Source: an uncultured Bacilli bacterium
GTDB lineage: Bacteria; Bacillota_I; Bacilli_A; RF39; UBA660
Length of the DNA stretch: 11,753 nucleotides
Assembly (NCBI GenBank): GCA_947630865.1
Contig: CANRJE010000035.1
Span: 1-11,753 of the forward strand
Direction: 5' to 3'
In this document: positions 1 through 6,390 of the stretch, one piece after another
Position numbering within the stretch: position 1 is the first letter of the stretch
How the letters are laid out: each line of letters opens with the position of its first letter
Program-made: the position numbers and the translations under genes
The notes under the pieces: generated by a model
What the model saw: the letters and a program-made list of their open reading frames with translations, nothing else
Databases searched by the model: none
What the model was told of the DNA's origin: nothing

Positions 1-1
1 T

Positions 2-361
2 GCTAGATATTTACTTATGGCGATATATGCTTTTTTAGAAGAAGAAAATGATATGCTTAAACTATATAAAAAATATTATGAGGAAAACTTAGAGATGTTA
101 TTTCCGTTATTTATACTTTACTATAAACAGGGAAATGATAAGAAAGCCAAAGAGTATTTAGATCGAATAAATAAAGCTAATCCGGATTTTATAAAATTTT
201 TTAAAGGCACGATGAAAGAAAATCAAGAAGTTCCAGAAGGATATTATTCTAAAGGAGATTCATCTGAAGTTATAATGTGTTTTAGAGAATATGCTTTTCT
301 TATAGATACTATACCTATGATAGATTATTATATATTAGAAAATTTTAAAAAGAAGAAATAG
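2..361 (+). CDS. C-terminal part of a TPR-like hypothetical protein (5' end outside the window)
   Basis: The reading frame is open to the left edge, so the first in-window ATG (position 17) is probably internal and the true start lies upstream; about 119 residues are visible. The segment is mostly helical. The stretch FPLFILYYKQGNDKKAKEYL followed by NKANPDFIKFF looks like one TPR-type helical hairpin (small residues G and A at the packing positions, then a second amphipathic helix). A further conserved-looking block reads SSEVIMCFREYAFLIDT, and the protein ends in a lysine run. I recall similar C-termini in Bacillota proteins annotated as TPR-like, but I cannot name a family with certainty. 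No signal peptide or membrane segment is visible in this part. No convincing terminator follows; downstream is about 275 bp of AT-rich sequence. Function unknown; a protein-interaction role is inference from the fold. Confidence 0.65.
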   Translation, partial: ARYLLMAIYAFLEEENDMLKLYKKYYEENLEMLFPLFILYYKQGNDKKAKEYLDRINKANPDFIKFFKGTMKENQEVPEGYYSKGDSSEVIMCFREYAFLIDTIPMIDYYILENFKKKK

Positions 362-636
362 TTACAATTAAATATTTATAGAAACGAATAAGTTGCAATA
401 TAAATGAATGAATTTTAATATATGAAAGTTTAACTTTTTACTAAATGCTAAATACAGTTTAGTGTTAATGCTATTTGAATAACCAATATTATATTAATAT
501 AAAATGATGATTATTATGTGTACAAAAGATCATATGAAATATAGATAATTATAATAATATTTTTTAAATTATAAAACATTTTGTATATTAAGTTTAAAAC
601 ATTTAAGAAAAAATGAAACGAGATAGAGGTGTAGAA
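362..636. other. AT-rich intergenic region, little recognisable content
   Basis: This gap separates the TPR-like fragment from the transglutaminase-like gene. It contains a weak 6-bp dyad (ACTAAA...TTTAGT) near 438-461 without a T-tract, and a TATATT box at 584-589 that could be a -10 element for the next gene, but no good -35 sits at the right distance. I see no RNA gene, no coding potential and no clear terminator for the gene upstream. Confidence 0.5.
625..631 (+). promoter_or_regulatory. Ribosome binding site fixing the start at 637
   Basis: AGAGGTG lies 5 bases before ATG 637. The alternative in-frame ATG at 613 has only an A-rich leader without GGAGG-like bases, so the 637 start is preferred and the first eight codons of the longer frame are treated as leader. 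Confidence 0.7.
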
Positions 637-1176
637 ATGAAAATTAATGATATTAAATCACCACAAGATATATTAGATTTTATGAAAGAGAATATCAAGT
701 ATGGTTGGTTAGATATTAATAATGAAGAACATATAGGAAATATGAAAAATTTTCGTAAATTATATAGAACTTCTAGTATTAATGAAACATTATCACATGG
801 TATTGGAACATGCATAGAGCAAGTTTATTTAATGAGCACTTTGCTTAATCAATTAAATATTCATAATAAAATGTATTGTACTAGAATATATGAAAGTGAA
901 CAATTTAACGATTTAGATGCAGATGAACATATGCATTGCTTTCTATTGTATGAGTTAAATGGCAAAGTATATCAAATCGAACATCCCAATTGGGAAAGAA
1001 TAGGTATATATGAGTTTGAAAGTTATGAATCAGCAATTTATGAAATAAACAAATATTATATAAATATGTCTGGAGGTTACGCTAGACCAGTAACAGAATT
1101 TTATAAAGTTGAACCGAATTTGTCGTTTAAAGAATTTAATAACTACATTAATAGTTTAGATGTAAAACATAAATAA
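637..1176 (+). CDS. Transglutaminase-like cysteine enzyme, stand-alone, 179 aa
   Basis: The protein fits the transglutaminase/papain-like fold. A probable nucleophile Cys59 sits in GTCIEQVYLM at the start of a helix. His100 lies in DEHMHCFLLYELNGKVYQIE at the start of a beta hairpin, and the next strand ends in E115-H-P-N-W. Canonical transglutaminases have Asp at about the E115 position, so the third catalytic residue here may be Glu115 or Asn118. A block ERIGIYEF follows, which I recall from cysteine-enzyme homologues of this type in Bacillota. There is no signal peptide or membrane segment, so it is probably cytoplasmic. The substrate is unknown; it could be a protease, a deamidase or an amide-cleaving enzyme rather than a cross-linker. 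It is a single-gene unit converging with the deacetylase operon, whose terminator overlaps this gene's 3' end. The fold assignment is fairly secure; the activity is inference. Confidence 0.72.
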   Translation: MKINDIKSPQDILDFMKENIKYGWLDINNEEHIGNMKNFRKLYRTSSINETLSHGIGTCIEQVYLMSTLLNQLNIHNKMYCTRIYESEQFNDLDADEHMHCFLLYELNGKVYQIEHPNWERIGIYEFESYESAIYEINKYYINMSGGYARPVTEFYKVEPNLSFKEFNNYINSLDVKHK

Positions 1177-1211
1177 AAAAATAAATAAGTTGTAAGTTTA
1201 ACTTATTTATT
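1173..1211 (-). terminator. Rho-independent terminator of the deacetylase operon
   Basis: A perfect 12-bp dyad (AATAAATAAGTT at 1180-1191 and AACTTATTTATT at 1200-1211) encloses an 8-base loop. Read on the minus strand, the hairpin runs straight into a T-rich tract (complement of 1173-1179). The stem contains the TAA stop of the deacetylase and the T-tract overlaps the stop of the convergent transglutaminase-like gene. The stem has only one G-C pair in 12, so it is weak per base pair. On the plus strand it lacks a clean T-tract. Confidence 0.65.
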
Positions 1212-2138
1212 AATAACATTACTTTCATAAAACAAAGGAAGTAAAATATATCCATTATTTTGTAAATATTCAATTGCTTTTGGTAAGATTGCTAAGGTGT
1301 AAGTACTATAATCATGAAACAAAACAACTTCAATTTTTTCATCAATCGTCTTTGTAAAAGTTTCCCATGCTTCTTCTTTTGAATTTAAACCTCTACCATC
1401 TCCATCTTCAGCACTCCAATCAACCCAACCATAATTATTTTTTCGAAGTTCTTCAATTATACTATTTTTTAAACGTCCAGCTGTTGCACTTCCTCCTGGA
1501 AATCTTACAATATTAGTTATATAACCACCAGTTTGTTCTTTCACTCTTTCTTCTTGTTTTTTAAGAGCATTTATAAAACTTTCTTTACTACTATATAATC
1601 CTTTAAAAATTCCATGTGTAAAGGTATGATTAGCAATTGTATGTCCTCGTTTTACATATTCCTTATATAGTTTTAAACAATTTTCTTTACTGTTATCAAA
1701 ACATTTTTCACCATTAATACTTGTTGTGAAAAAGGTGGCTTTGACATTATATTTATCTAAAATATTTAAAACATTATAAGTATTATAGTATGGCCCATCA
1801 TCAAAAGTTAAATAGGCAATTTTTTTGTTGGATTCTCCCTTTAGAATTTTATCTTCTAGTTTTTTTATATTTTCAAAATATTCTTTTTTAGCATTAGCAA
1901 TTTTTTCATCAATATTTGTTACATTGTCTAAATCACTAGTTAATTTAGTAAGATTTTCTTCTTCTAAATCAAGATTTTTCTTTGCTGTTTGATATTCTTT
2001 ATCCAATTTAAGACTTTCTTTTTCAGAATTTTTATTTTTATATAATATGAATAGATTGGCTCCAATTGTCAATAGCAATACGATAGATAATATGATAATT
2101 ATAAAACTTTTTTTAATTCGTCTATTTTTTCTTGCCAT
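1203..2138 (-). CDS. Membrane-anchored polysaccharide deacetylase (NodB/CE4), 311 aa
   Basis: This is a CE4-family metal-dependent deacetylase predicted to remove acetyl groups from an extracellular polymer such as peptidoglycan N-acetylglucosamine; the substrate is inference. A Lys/Arg-rich N-terminus precedes one membrane segment (about 11-33), then a charged probable coiled coil (about 38-100), then the NodB domain (about 105-305). All five CE4 motifs are visible: TFDDGP at 111-116 with Asp113/Asp114, the metal-binding H171-T-F-T-H175, RFPGG at 212-216, DWSAEDGDG around 240-248, and VLFHD with His275. The enzyme therefore looks complete and active, anchored with the domain outside. ATG 2138 is supported by AAAGGA 9 bases upstream. 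The gene begins inside the upstream coiled-coil gene (40-bp overlap), implying coupled translation. A terminator overlaps the stop codon. Confidence 0.93.
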   Translation of the reverse strand: MARKNRRIKKSFIIIILSIVLLLTIGANLFILYKNKNSEKESLKLDKEYQTAKKNLDLEEENLTKLTSDLDNVTNIDEKIANAKKEYFENIKKLEDKILKGESNKKIAYLTFDDGPYYNTYNVLNILDKYNVKATFFTTSINGEKCFDNSKENCLKLYKEYVKRGHTIANHTFTHGIFKGLYSSKESFINALKKQEERVKEQTGGYITNIVRFPGGSATAGRLKNSIIEELRKNNYGWVDWSAEDGDGRGLNSKEEAWETFTKTIDEKIEVVLFHDYSTYTLAILPKAIEYLQNNGYILLPLFYESNVINK

Positions 2139-2371
2139 TCGTTTAATTCCTTTAATTGCTCATTTTTCTCTTTTTTTAAATTTTCATATTCTGTTTCTTT
2201 GGTTGTTTCTTTCTCTTTGTTTTTATCAAGTGAATTTTTTAGTTGTTCTAGTTTTTTTTCTTTTTCCGTTATTTCATTTTGAAATTTAACAGATTTTATA
2301 ATATTAAAAGTTAAAAAAGTTGATGAGGCAATTACGAATATTGCTATTATAATTATCACTATCTTCTTCAT
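2099..2371 (-). CDS. Small membrane protein with extracellular coiled coil, 90 aa
   Basis: The protein has one N-terminal hydrophobic segment (about 4-25) after MKK, followed by a Lys/Glu-rich, heptad-like helix to the C-terminus (about 30-90). There is no other domain. The plan resembles small bitopic division-type proteins such as FtsL/DivIC, but I see no family-specific residue and do not assign it. It is the first gene of an operon with the polysaccharide deacetylase, and its last 40 bp overlap that gene's start. The deacetylase also has a membrane segment plus coiled coil at its N-terminus, so pairing of the two helices at the membrane is a reasonable but untested idea. Translation starts at ATG 2371 after GGTGATAAT, a modest ribosome site. 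A signal peptide rather than an anchor cannot be ruled out. Confidence 0.75.
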   Translation of the reverse strand: MKKIVIIIIAIFVIASSTFLTFNIIKSVKFQNEITEKEKKLEQLKNSLDKNKEKETTKETEYENLKKEKNEQLKELNEWQEKIDELKKVL

Positions 2372-2386
2372 ATTATCACCGATTTT

Positions 2387-2415
2387 ATTTTAGTATAAAA
2401 TAGTTTGTTAGTCAA
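2387..2415 (-). promoter_or_regulatory. Sigma-A-type promoter of the coiled-coil/deacetylase operon
   Basis: On the minus strand TTGACT (2415-2410) and TAAAAT (2392-2387) are separated by exactly 17 bases, close to the TTGACA/TATAAT consensus. Transcription would begin near 2380, leaving a leader of only about 9 bases before ATG 2371, so the mRNA would be nearly leaderless with its GGTG ribosome site at the very 5' end. An overlapping TATACT (2397-2392) has no -35 at workable spacing. Confidence 0.55.
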
Positions 2416-2462
2416 CGATATGATAACAAAAAAAATTAAAAAATATCTATTTTTTAACTATG

Positions 2463-2498
2463 AAAAAGTCCTAAAATTTTTTAATCTTAGGACTTTTT
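2463..2498 (-). terminator. Strong Rho-independent terminator of the collagen-like gene
   Basis: A perfect 12-bp dyad (AAAAAGTCCTAA at 2463-2474 and its complement at 2487-2498) has a 12-base loop. On the minus strand the GTCCTAA stem is followed by a run of T, and the hairpin starts about a dozen bases after the collagen-like gene's stop. The dyad also has a T-run on the plus strand, but no plus-strand gene enters it. Confidence 0.88.
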
Positions 2499-2509
2499 TA
2501 TTGCTTTAA

Positions 2510-2887
2510 TTAAGCAGCAGCACCAGCAGGACCTGTAGGACCAGCTGGTATTGTTAAATCTAAAACAAAGTTTGGTGATGTACCAGTTATAGTAGCAGCT
2601 GCATCACTACCAGGTGCACCAGTAGTAACAGTTCCAATTGTTAAAGTTGGAGCTTCTGCATCAGCCCCAGTAGCACCGGTAGGTCCAGTAGGACCAACTT
2701 CACCTTGAGGACCCGTAGGACCGATAGGACCAGTAGCACCAACTAAACCAGCTTCCCCAGTAGCACCAGTAGGTCCAGTAGGAGAAGTACTTCCTGTTGG
2801 TAAAATAGCAAATACTACTCTAGGACAACACTTTCCAGGATTAAATCCATGGTCACTATTGCAACCTAAATTATTATTTAAATTCAT
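2510..2887 (-). CDS. Short collagen-like GXT-repeat protein, 125 aa
   Basis: A short Asn/Cys-containing head (Cys9, Cys20, Cys21) is followed by an imperfect GST-SPT start and then 13 uninterrupted G-X-Y triplets (38-76), mostly GPT and GAT with Thr in the third position. This is the pattern of bacterial collagen-like proteins such as BclA-type exosporium filaments. Residues 80-115 form a beta-rich non-collagen segment (TIGTVTTGAPGS through VLDLTIP), a linker I recall from many Bacillota collagen-like proteins, after which GPTGPAG restarts and the protein ends in AAA. It has no signal peptide or membrane segment. The expected globular trimerising C-terminal domain is missing, so this is a very short family member, yet it is intact: it has AGGAGG before the ATG, an upstream TATAAT and its own terminator. 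Its base composition is much richer in G+C than its neighbours, as Gly/Pro/Ala codons require. A surface or spore-coat role is inference. Confidence 0.85.
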   Translation of the reverse strand: MNLNNNLGCNSDHGFNPGKCCPRVVFAILPTGSTSPTGPTGATGEAGLVGATGPIGPTGPQGEVGPTGPTGATGADAEAPTLTIGTVTTGAPGSDAAATITGTSPNFVLDLTIPAGPTGPAGAAA

Positions 2888-2893
2888 ATTTAA

Positions 2894-2899
2894 CCTCCT
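2894..2899 (-). promoter_or_regulatory. Consensus ribosome binding site of the collagen-like gene
   Basis: AGGAGG on the minus strand, 6 bases before ATG 2887, is a perfect Shine-Dalgarno core. It suggests strong translation of a protein that might otherwise look like a decayed fragment. Confidence 0.85.
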
Positions 2900-2932
2900 A
2901 TAGTATTTTATAAATAACTCTTATTTTTAACA

Positions 2933-2938
2933 ATTATA
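2933..2938 (-). promoter_or_regulatory. Probable -10 box of the collagen-like gene
   Basis: A perfect TATAAT on the minus strand would start transcription near 2926, about 38 bases before the ATG. The -35 region at 17 bases is only T-rich (ATTTTT), so another factor or an alternative sigma may contribute. Confidence 0.45.
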
Positions 2939-3021
2939 CTAAACTAATTCCATTAAAAAATTAACAAATTCTTTAATTATTAAATTGAATCAGTTTTCTA
3001 CTGAAAAAAATCCTTTTTTAT

Positions 3022-3037
3022 GTCAATCAAGGTCAAT
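3022..3037 (+). repeat. Direct repeat GTCAAT x2 at 10-bp period, possible operator
   Basis: GTCAAT occurs at 3022-3027 and again at 3032-3037, one helical turn apart, just upstream of the FAD-dehydrogenase promoter. Tandem hexamers at 10-11 bp spacing are the typical binding pattern of OmpR/PhoP-type response regulators. With only two copies in AT-rich DNA this may be chance. Confidence 0.3.
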
Positions 3038-3040
3038 TTT

Positions 3041-3070
3041 TTCTTATATTCGCTCTAACTATGCTATAAT
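3041..3070 (+). promoter_or_regulatory. Extended -10 promoter of the FAD dehydrogenase
   Basis: TGCTATAAT (3062-3070) is a full extended -10 element. A weak TTCTTA (3041-3046) lies 18 bases upstream of the TATAAT. Transcription would start near 3077, just before the GGAGG ribosome site at 3081-3085, giving a short leader. Confidence 0.6.
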
Positions 3071-3093
3071 TATAAAGGATGGAGGTATCTTAA

Positions 3094-4509
3094 ATGTATG
3101 ATGTTATAATTGTTGGAGCAGGACCAGCGGGCTTATTTGCAGCCTATGAACTTGTAAAAAAACAAAAAGGGCTTAAAATTTTATTACTTGATCAGGGAAA
3201 ACTTGCCGAAAATAGAGTTTGTTCAATGAATAAATATGGCACCAAATGTTTAAATTGCAATCCTTGTCAAATTCTATCAGGTTATGGAGGAGCAGGTACA
3301 TTTTCTGATGGTAAATTAAATTTTGTTCCAAAACTTGGTAAAAGTGACCTATACAAATATATGTCAAGTGATGAAGCTGAAAAATTGTTAGCTGACACAG
3401 AAGAAATTTTTAATGAATTTGGTATGGATAGTGATATATATCCAACTAATATGGAAGAAGCTTTAAAGATTAAAAAAGAAGTTAGTAAACAAGGTGCTAA
3501 ACTATTAATAATTAAACAAAAACATTTAGGAAGTGACAAGTTACCTGGTTACATAAAAAAATTTACAGATTACTTAAAAGAAAGTGGCGTTGAAACAATA
3601 GAATCCTGTGAAGTTTTAGATATAGATGATGAGAAAGATAAAATTCTTGTTAATTGCAAAAAAAATAAGCGAAATGTAACATACGAAGGAAAACATGTAA
3701 TTGTTGCCCCTGGTAGAACTGGAGCAAAATGGATTCAAGAATTAGCTGATAAATATAAAATTCCTTATTTATCTCAAAGTATTGAAATAGGAGTTCGAGT
3801 TGAAGTTAGAAAAGAACTTCTAGAAGATTTATGTAGCGTTATCTATGATCCATCAATTTTTATTAAAACTAAAACTTATGGAGATGAAATCAGAACTTTC
3901 TGTACTAATCCAGGAGGATTTGTAACCAAAGAAAATTATTATGGTTATATCTGTGTTAATGGACATGCCTTAAAAGATACAAAATCAAATAACAGTAATT
4001 TTGCCTTTATCAGTAAGGTTAATCTAACAGAACCAGTTACCAATACAAGAGAATATGGTGAATCAATTGCTAGAATTGCTAATGTTTTAGGAGACTCTAA
4101 ACCAATAATTCAAACACTTGGCGATTTAAAAAAATTTAGAAGAACTAGAGCTAGTCGTCTTGAAAAACAATTTATAACTCCTACTTTAAAAGACTGTGTA
4201 CCTGGTGATTTAGCACTTGTTATGCCTCATAGAATTATCACGAACATAATTGATGGACTAGAAGCTTTAGATAAAATTATACCAGGAGTAAATAATGATG
4301 AGACTCTTCTTTATGGCCCAGAAATTAAATTCTTTAGTAATGAAATAGAAACCGATAATCACTTTAAAGCGAAAAACCGTAATATCTATTTTATTGGAGA
4401 TGGAGCAGGTAAGGCTGGAAATATTGTAATAGCTGCTGCTACGGGATTAGTAGCAAGTAGAGATATTTTAGAAAAAATCAAAAAGAAGTCAAAAGTTACA
4501 GTTAAGTAA
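3094..4509 (+). CDS. FAD-dependent dehydrogenase, COG2509 type, 471 aa
   Basis: The N-terminus holds a Rossmann dinucleotide-binding motif (VGAGPAGLFAAYEL, glycines at 8, 10 and 13) with an acidic LLLDQG at the end of the second strand. The signature SGYGGAGTFSDGKLNF (62-77) is typical of the COG2509 dehydrogenases, and a second FAD contact, IGDGAGKAG, lies near 434-442. The length fits a complete member. The physiological substrate of this family is not established as far as I know. Four cysteines (43, 52, 55, 58) sit just before the signature in a C-x2-C-x2-C arrangement plus one; I recall this in clostridial relatives, and it could bind an iron-sulfur cluster, which is inference. There is no signal peptide, so it is cytoplasmic. 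It is a single-gene unit with an extended -10 promoter, GGAGG 8 bases before ATG 3094, and a terminator-like hairpin downstream. Confidence 0.88.
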   Translation: MYDVIIVGAGPAGLFAAYELVKKQKGLKILLLDQGKLAENRVCSMNKYGTKCLNCNPCQILSGYGGAGTFSDGKLNFVPKLGKSDLYKYMSSDEAEKLLADTEEIFNEFGMDSDIYPTNMEEALKIKKEVSKQGAKLLIIKQKHLGSDKLPGYIKKFTDYLKESGVETIESCEVLDIDDEKDKILVNCKKNKRNVTYEGKHVIVAPGRTGAKWIQELADKYKIPYLSQSIEIGVRVEVRKELLEDLCSVIYDPSIFIKTKTYGDEIRTFCTNPGGFVTKENYYGYICVNGHALKDTKSNNSNFAFISKVNLTEPVTNTREYGESIARIANVLGDSKPIIQTLGDLKKFRRTRASRLEKQFITPTLKDCVPGDLALVMPHRIITNIIDGLEALDKIIPGVNNDETLLYGPEIKFFSNEIETDNHFKAKNRNIYFIGDGAGKAGNIVIAAATGLVASRDILEKIKKKSKVTVK

Positions 4510-4540
4510 ATAATGCTCATTAAAATAATAAGATAAATTT

Positions 4541-4577
4541 AAAACTAACAATTACTAAACATATTGCTAGTTTTTTC
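4541..4577 (+). terminator. Probable Rho-independent terminator after the FAD dehydrogenase
   Basis: AAAACTAACAA (4541-4551) pairs with TTGCTAGTTTT (4564-4574) with one A-C mismatch, and the right arm runs into six T. The stem is AT-rich and begins about 30 bases after the stop codon, so strength is uncertain. The rest of 4510-4680 holds only the next promoter. Confidence 0.55.
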
Positions 4578-4654
4578 TAAAAAAACAAAATAAAAAAAAT
4601 ATTCACAAAAAAGTGTAAAGACTAAAAAATATATCTATTAATAATTTAAAAATG

Positions 4655-4663
4655 TGTTATCAT
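4655..4663 (+). promoter_or_regulatory. Extended -10 promoter of the DUF4015 gene
   Basis: TGTTATCAT fits the extended -10 pattern TGnTATAAT with one mismatch. No clear -35 is present at 17 bases, which extended -10 promoters tolerate. Transcription would start near 4670, right at the GAGGT ribosome site (4671-4675), which lies 5 bases before ATG 4681. Confidence 0.45.
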
Positions 4664-4680
4664 AATAACAGAGGTATGAT

Positions 4681-6387
4681 ATGAAAAAAAGAAAAAAAAG
4701 GCGGTTTAAAATTAAGAATATCATAATATTTATAGTTCTAATTGTAGCAATTGTTTTTGTATTTGTTAAAATAAAACCAAACTTTACTTTTATTAACAAA
4801 GCTAAAGAAGGGTATTTAGCGTCAATAACCCCTAAACTTACACTTTATGAATTAGAAAAAAAAGATGATAAAGAGTCATCATTAAAGAATTCTATTGAAA
4901 TAGCAAGAGGAACAAAAGTTAAATATTATAAAGATAGCAATTATACTTATCAAGATAAAGATTATTTAAAAATAGAATATCAAGAAAAAACATACTATGT
5001 CTTAAAAGATAACATTAAAGATTCAAAAGAAGATAGTGTCTTAGAAAAAGAATTATATGTAAGAACAGCTAACAATCTTTTAAAAAATTTAGATGGTAGC
5101 TTAGGTGGATTATTAAAAAAAGGTGACAAATTAGATATTATTGGTTATAATAAATTACTTGATGATGGGAGTGTTGACTATTATAAAATAAAAAAAGATG
5201 ATGAAGAAGGATATTATTATGGAAATTTCTTAGTAAGCTCCAAAGAAGAAGCCTTAAAAAACTACGATGAAGAAGGTATTTATCAAATTCATTTAAAAAG
5301 AGTTGGAAAATTAGGCGGAGGAAGTGCTGGTAATTTAGATTATTATCCAGTTACTAAGCCAAGTTTTGAAAATAATAAAATGCCAGATGAAGTTTATGCT
5401 CTTTATATAAATGGGTCAGCAGGTATAAAAAAATCCATAGATGGTTATATAGAATTTGCTAAAACTACAAAAATTAATGCTTTTGTTGTAGATATTAAAG
5501 ATAATACTGTACCAGCCTATAAAAGTGAAGTTTATAAAGAACTTTCACCAACTAATTATAAATATGCAAACAATAGTGTTGAAGATTATAAAGAAGCAAT
5601 TACAAAACTTAAAGACAATGGTTTTTATGTAATTGGTAGAATTACAACATTTAAAGATGATTATTATGCTCTTGATAATAAAGATGATGCAATTGGTAAG
5701 AAGAGTGGAGGATTATTGCAACAGGGTGGTTCTTATTGGCCAAGTCCATTTAAACGAGGAGTTTGGGAATTTACAATTAAGTTAGCCAAAGAAGCTGTTG
5801 AATTATTTGGTTTTAATGAAATTCAATTTGATTATGTAAGATTTCCAGACCGTTTAACAGGAATTGAATCAACTATCGATTATAAAAATACATATGGTGA
5901 AGAAAAAGCACAAGCTATTCAAAGATTTTTAATGTATGCAACCAATCAATTACATGAAATGAACGTTTATGTATCAGCTGATGTATTTGGAGAATCATCT
6001 TGGGGTTATGTTACAGCTTATGGACAATATTTTCCAGCAATAAGTAATGTTGTTGATGCGATAAGTGCAATGCCTTATACTGATCACTTTGAACGTGTTG
6101 CTAGTAATTGGGAAAATCCTTATCAAACTATGTTAACTTGGGGAAAAACCGCTGCTGAAAGACAAAAAGAAACTCCAACTCCAGCTATTGCTCGTACTTG
6201 GATTACGGCATATGATACACCATATTGGAATCCTTATGTAACTTATAATGGTGAAAAATTATCTGCTCAAATTGAAGCATTATATGCTAATGGTTTAACA
6301 GGAGGATTTATGACTTGGAATAGTGGTAGTAACTTAAATAAATATAAATCTCAAGCAAGTGCTTTTAATAAAGAATACAAAAAATAA
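4681..6387 (+). CDS. Membrane-anchored putative glycoside hydrolase (DUF4015/COG1306), 568 aa
   Basis: A very basic N-terminus (ten Lys/Arg within the first dozen residues) precedes one membrane segment (about 13-30), placing the rest outside. Residues about 45-115 and 125-190 look like two SH3b-like beta modules (LYVRT..., each with a YY[KV]-type strand), a plausible cell-wall-binding region. The catalytic domain (about 234-560) matches the DUF4015 putative glycoside hydrolase family, a TIM-barrel group. Strand-end motifs are clear: AFVVDIKD (Asp271, Asp274), VIGRITTFKD, EIQFDYVRFPDR (Asp384, Asp390), VSADVFGESSW (Asp434, Glu438) and a late GGFMTWNSGS. Asp384 and Asp434 are good candidates for active-site acids by position, which is inference. 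The polymer cut is unknown; a wall or surface glycan is likely. It is first in a unit with the YutD gene 56 bp downstream. The family call is firm; the two SH3-like modules are less certain. Confidence 0.88.
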   Translation: MKKRKKRRFKIKNIIIFIVLIVAIVFVFVKIKPNFTFINKAKEGYLASITPKLTLYELEKKDDKESSLKNSIEIARGTKVKYYKDSNYTYQDKDYLKIEYQEKTYYVLKDNIKDSKEDSVLEKELYVRTANNLLKNLDGSLGGLLKKGDKLDIIGYNKLLDDGSVDYYKIKKDDEEGYYYGNFLVSSKEEALKNYDEEGIYQIHLKRVGKLGGGSAGNLDYYPVTKPSFENNKMPDEVYALYINGSAGIKKSIDGYIEFAKTTKINAFVVDIKDNTVPAYKSEVYKELSPTNYKYANNSVEDYKEAITKLKDNGFYVIGRITTFKDDYYALDNKDDAIGKKSGGLLQQGGSYWPSPFKRGVWEFTIKLAKEAVELFGFNEIQFDYVRFPDRLTGIESTIDYKNTYGEEKAQAIQRFLMYATNQLHEMNVYVSADVFGESSWGYVTAYGQYFPAISNVVDAISAMPYTDHFERVASNWENPYQTMLTWGKTAAERQKETPTPAIARTWITAYDTPYWNPYVTYNGEKLSAQIEALYANGLTGGFMTWNSGSNLNKYKSQASAFNKEYKK

Positions 6388-6390
6388 ATA

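Noticed and set aside
438..461. Possible terminator of the first gene (ACTAAA...TTTAGT)
   Set aside because: The stem is only 6 bp with a 12-base loop and no T-tract, as expected by chance in AT-rich DNA.
613..636. Earlier in-frame ATG for the transglutaminase-like gene
   Set aside because: AGAGGTG 5 bases before ATG 637 is the only good ribosome site; the eight extra codons contain that site.
603..815. Minus-strand open frame of 70 codons opposite the transglutaminase-like gene
   Set aside because: It lies antisense to a gene with clear catalytic motifs, has no ribosome site and has a composition expected from the complement of AT-rich coding sequence.
2047..2289. Plus-strand hydrophobic open frame of 80 codons
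   Set aside because: It is the complement of the Lys/Glu-rich coiled-coil coding of the two minus-strand genes, which automatically yields Phe/Leu-rich frames; no ribosome site supports it.
2387..2397. TATACT as -10 of the deacetylase operon
   Set aside because: It would leave only 12 bases to TTGACT; the overlapping TAAAAT gives the proper 17.
2700..2880. Short repeated motifs on the plus strand suggesting a CRISPR or tandem repeat
   Set aside because: They are the Gly-Pro-Thr codon triplets of the collagen-like gene read on the other strand; there are no spacers or constant repeats.
3173..3539. Two minus-strand frames inside the FAD dehydrogenase
   Set aside because: Both are antisense to a strongly supported conserved enzyme and lack start signals.
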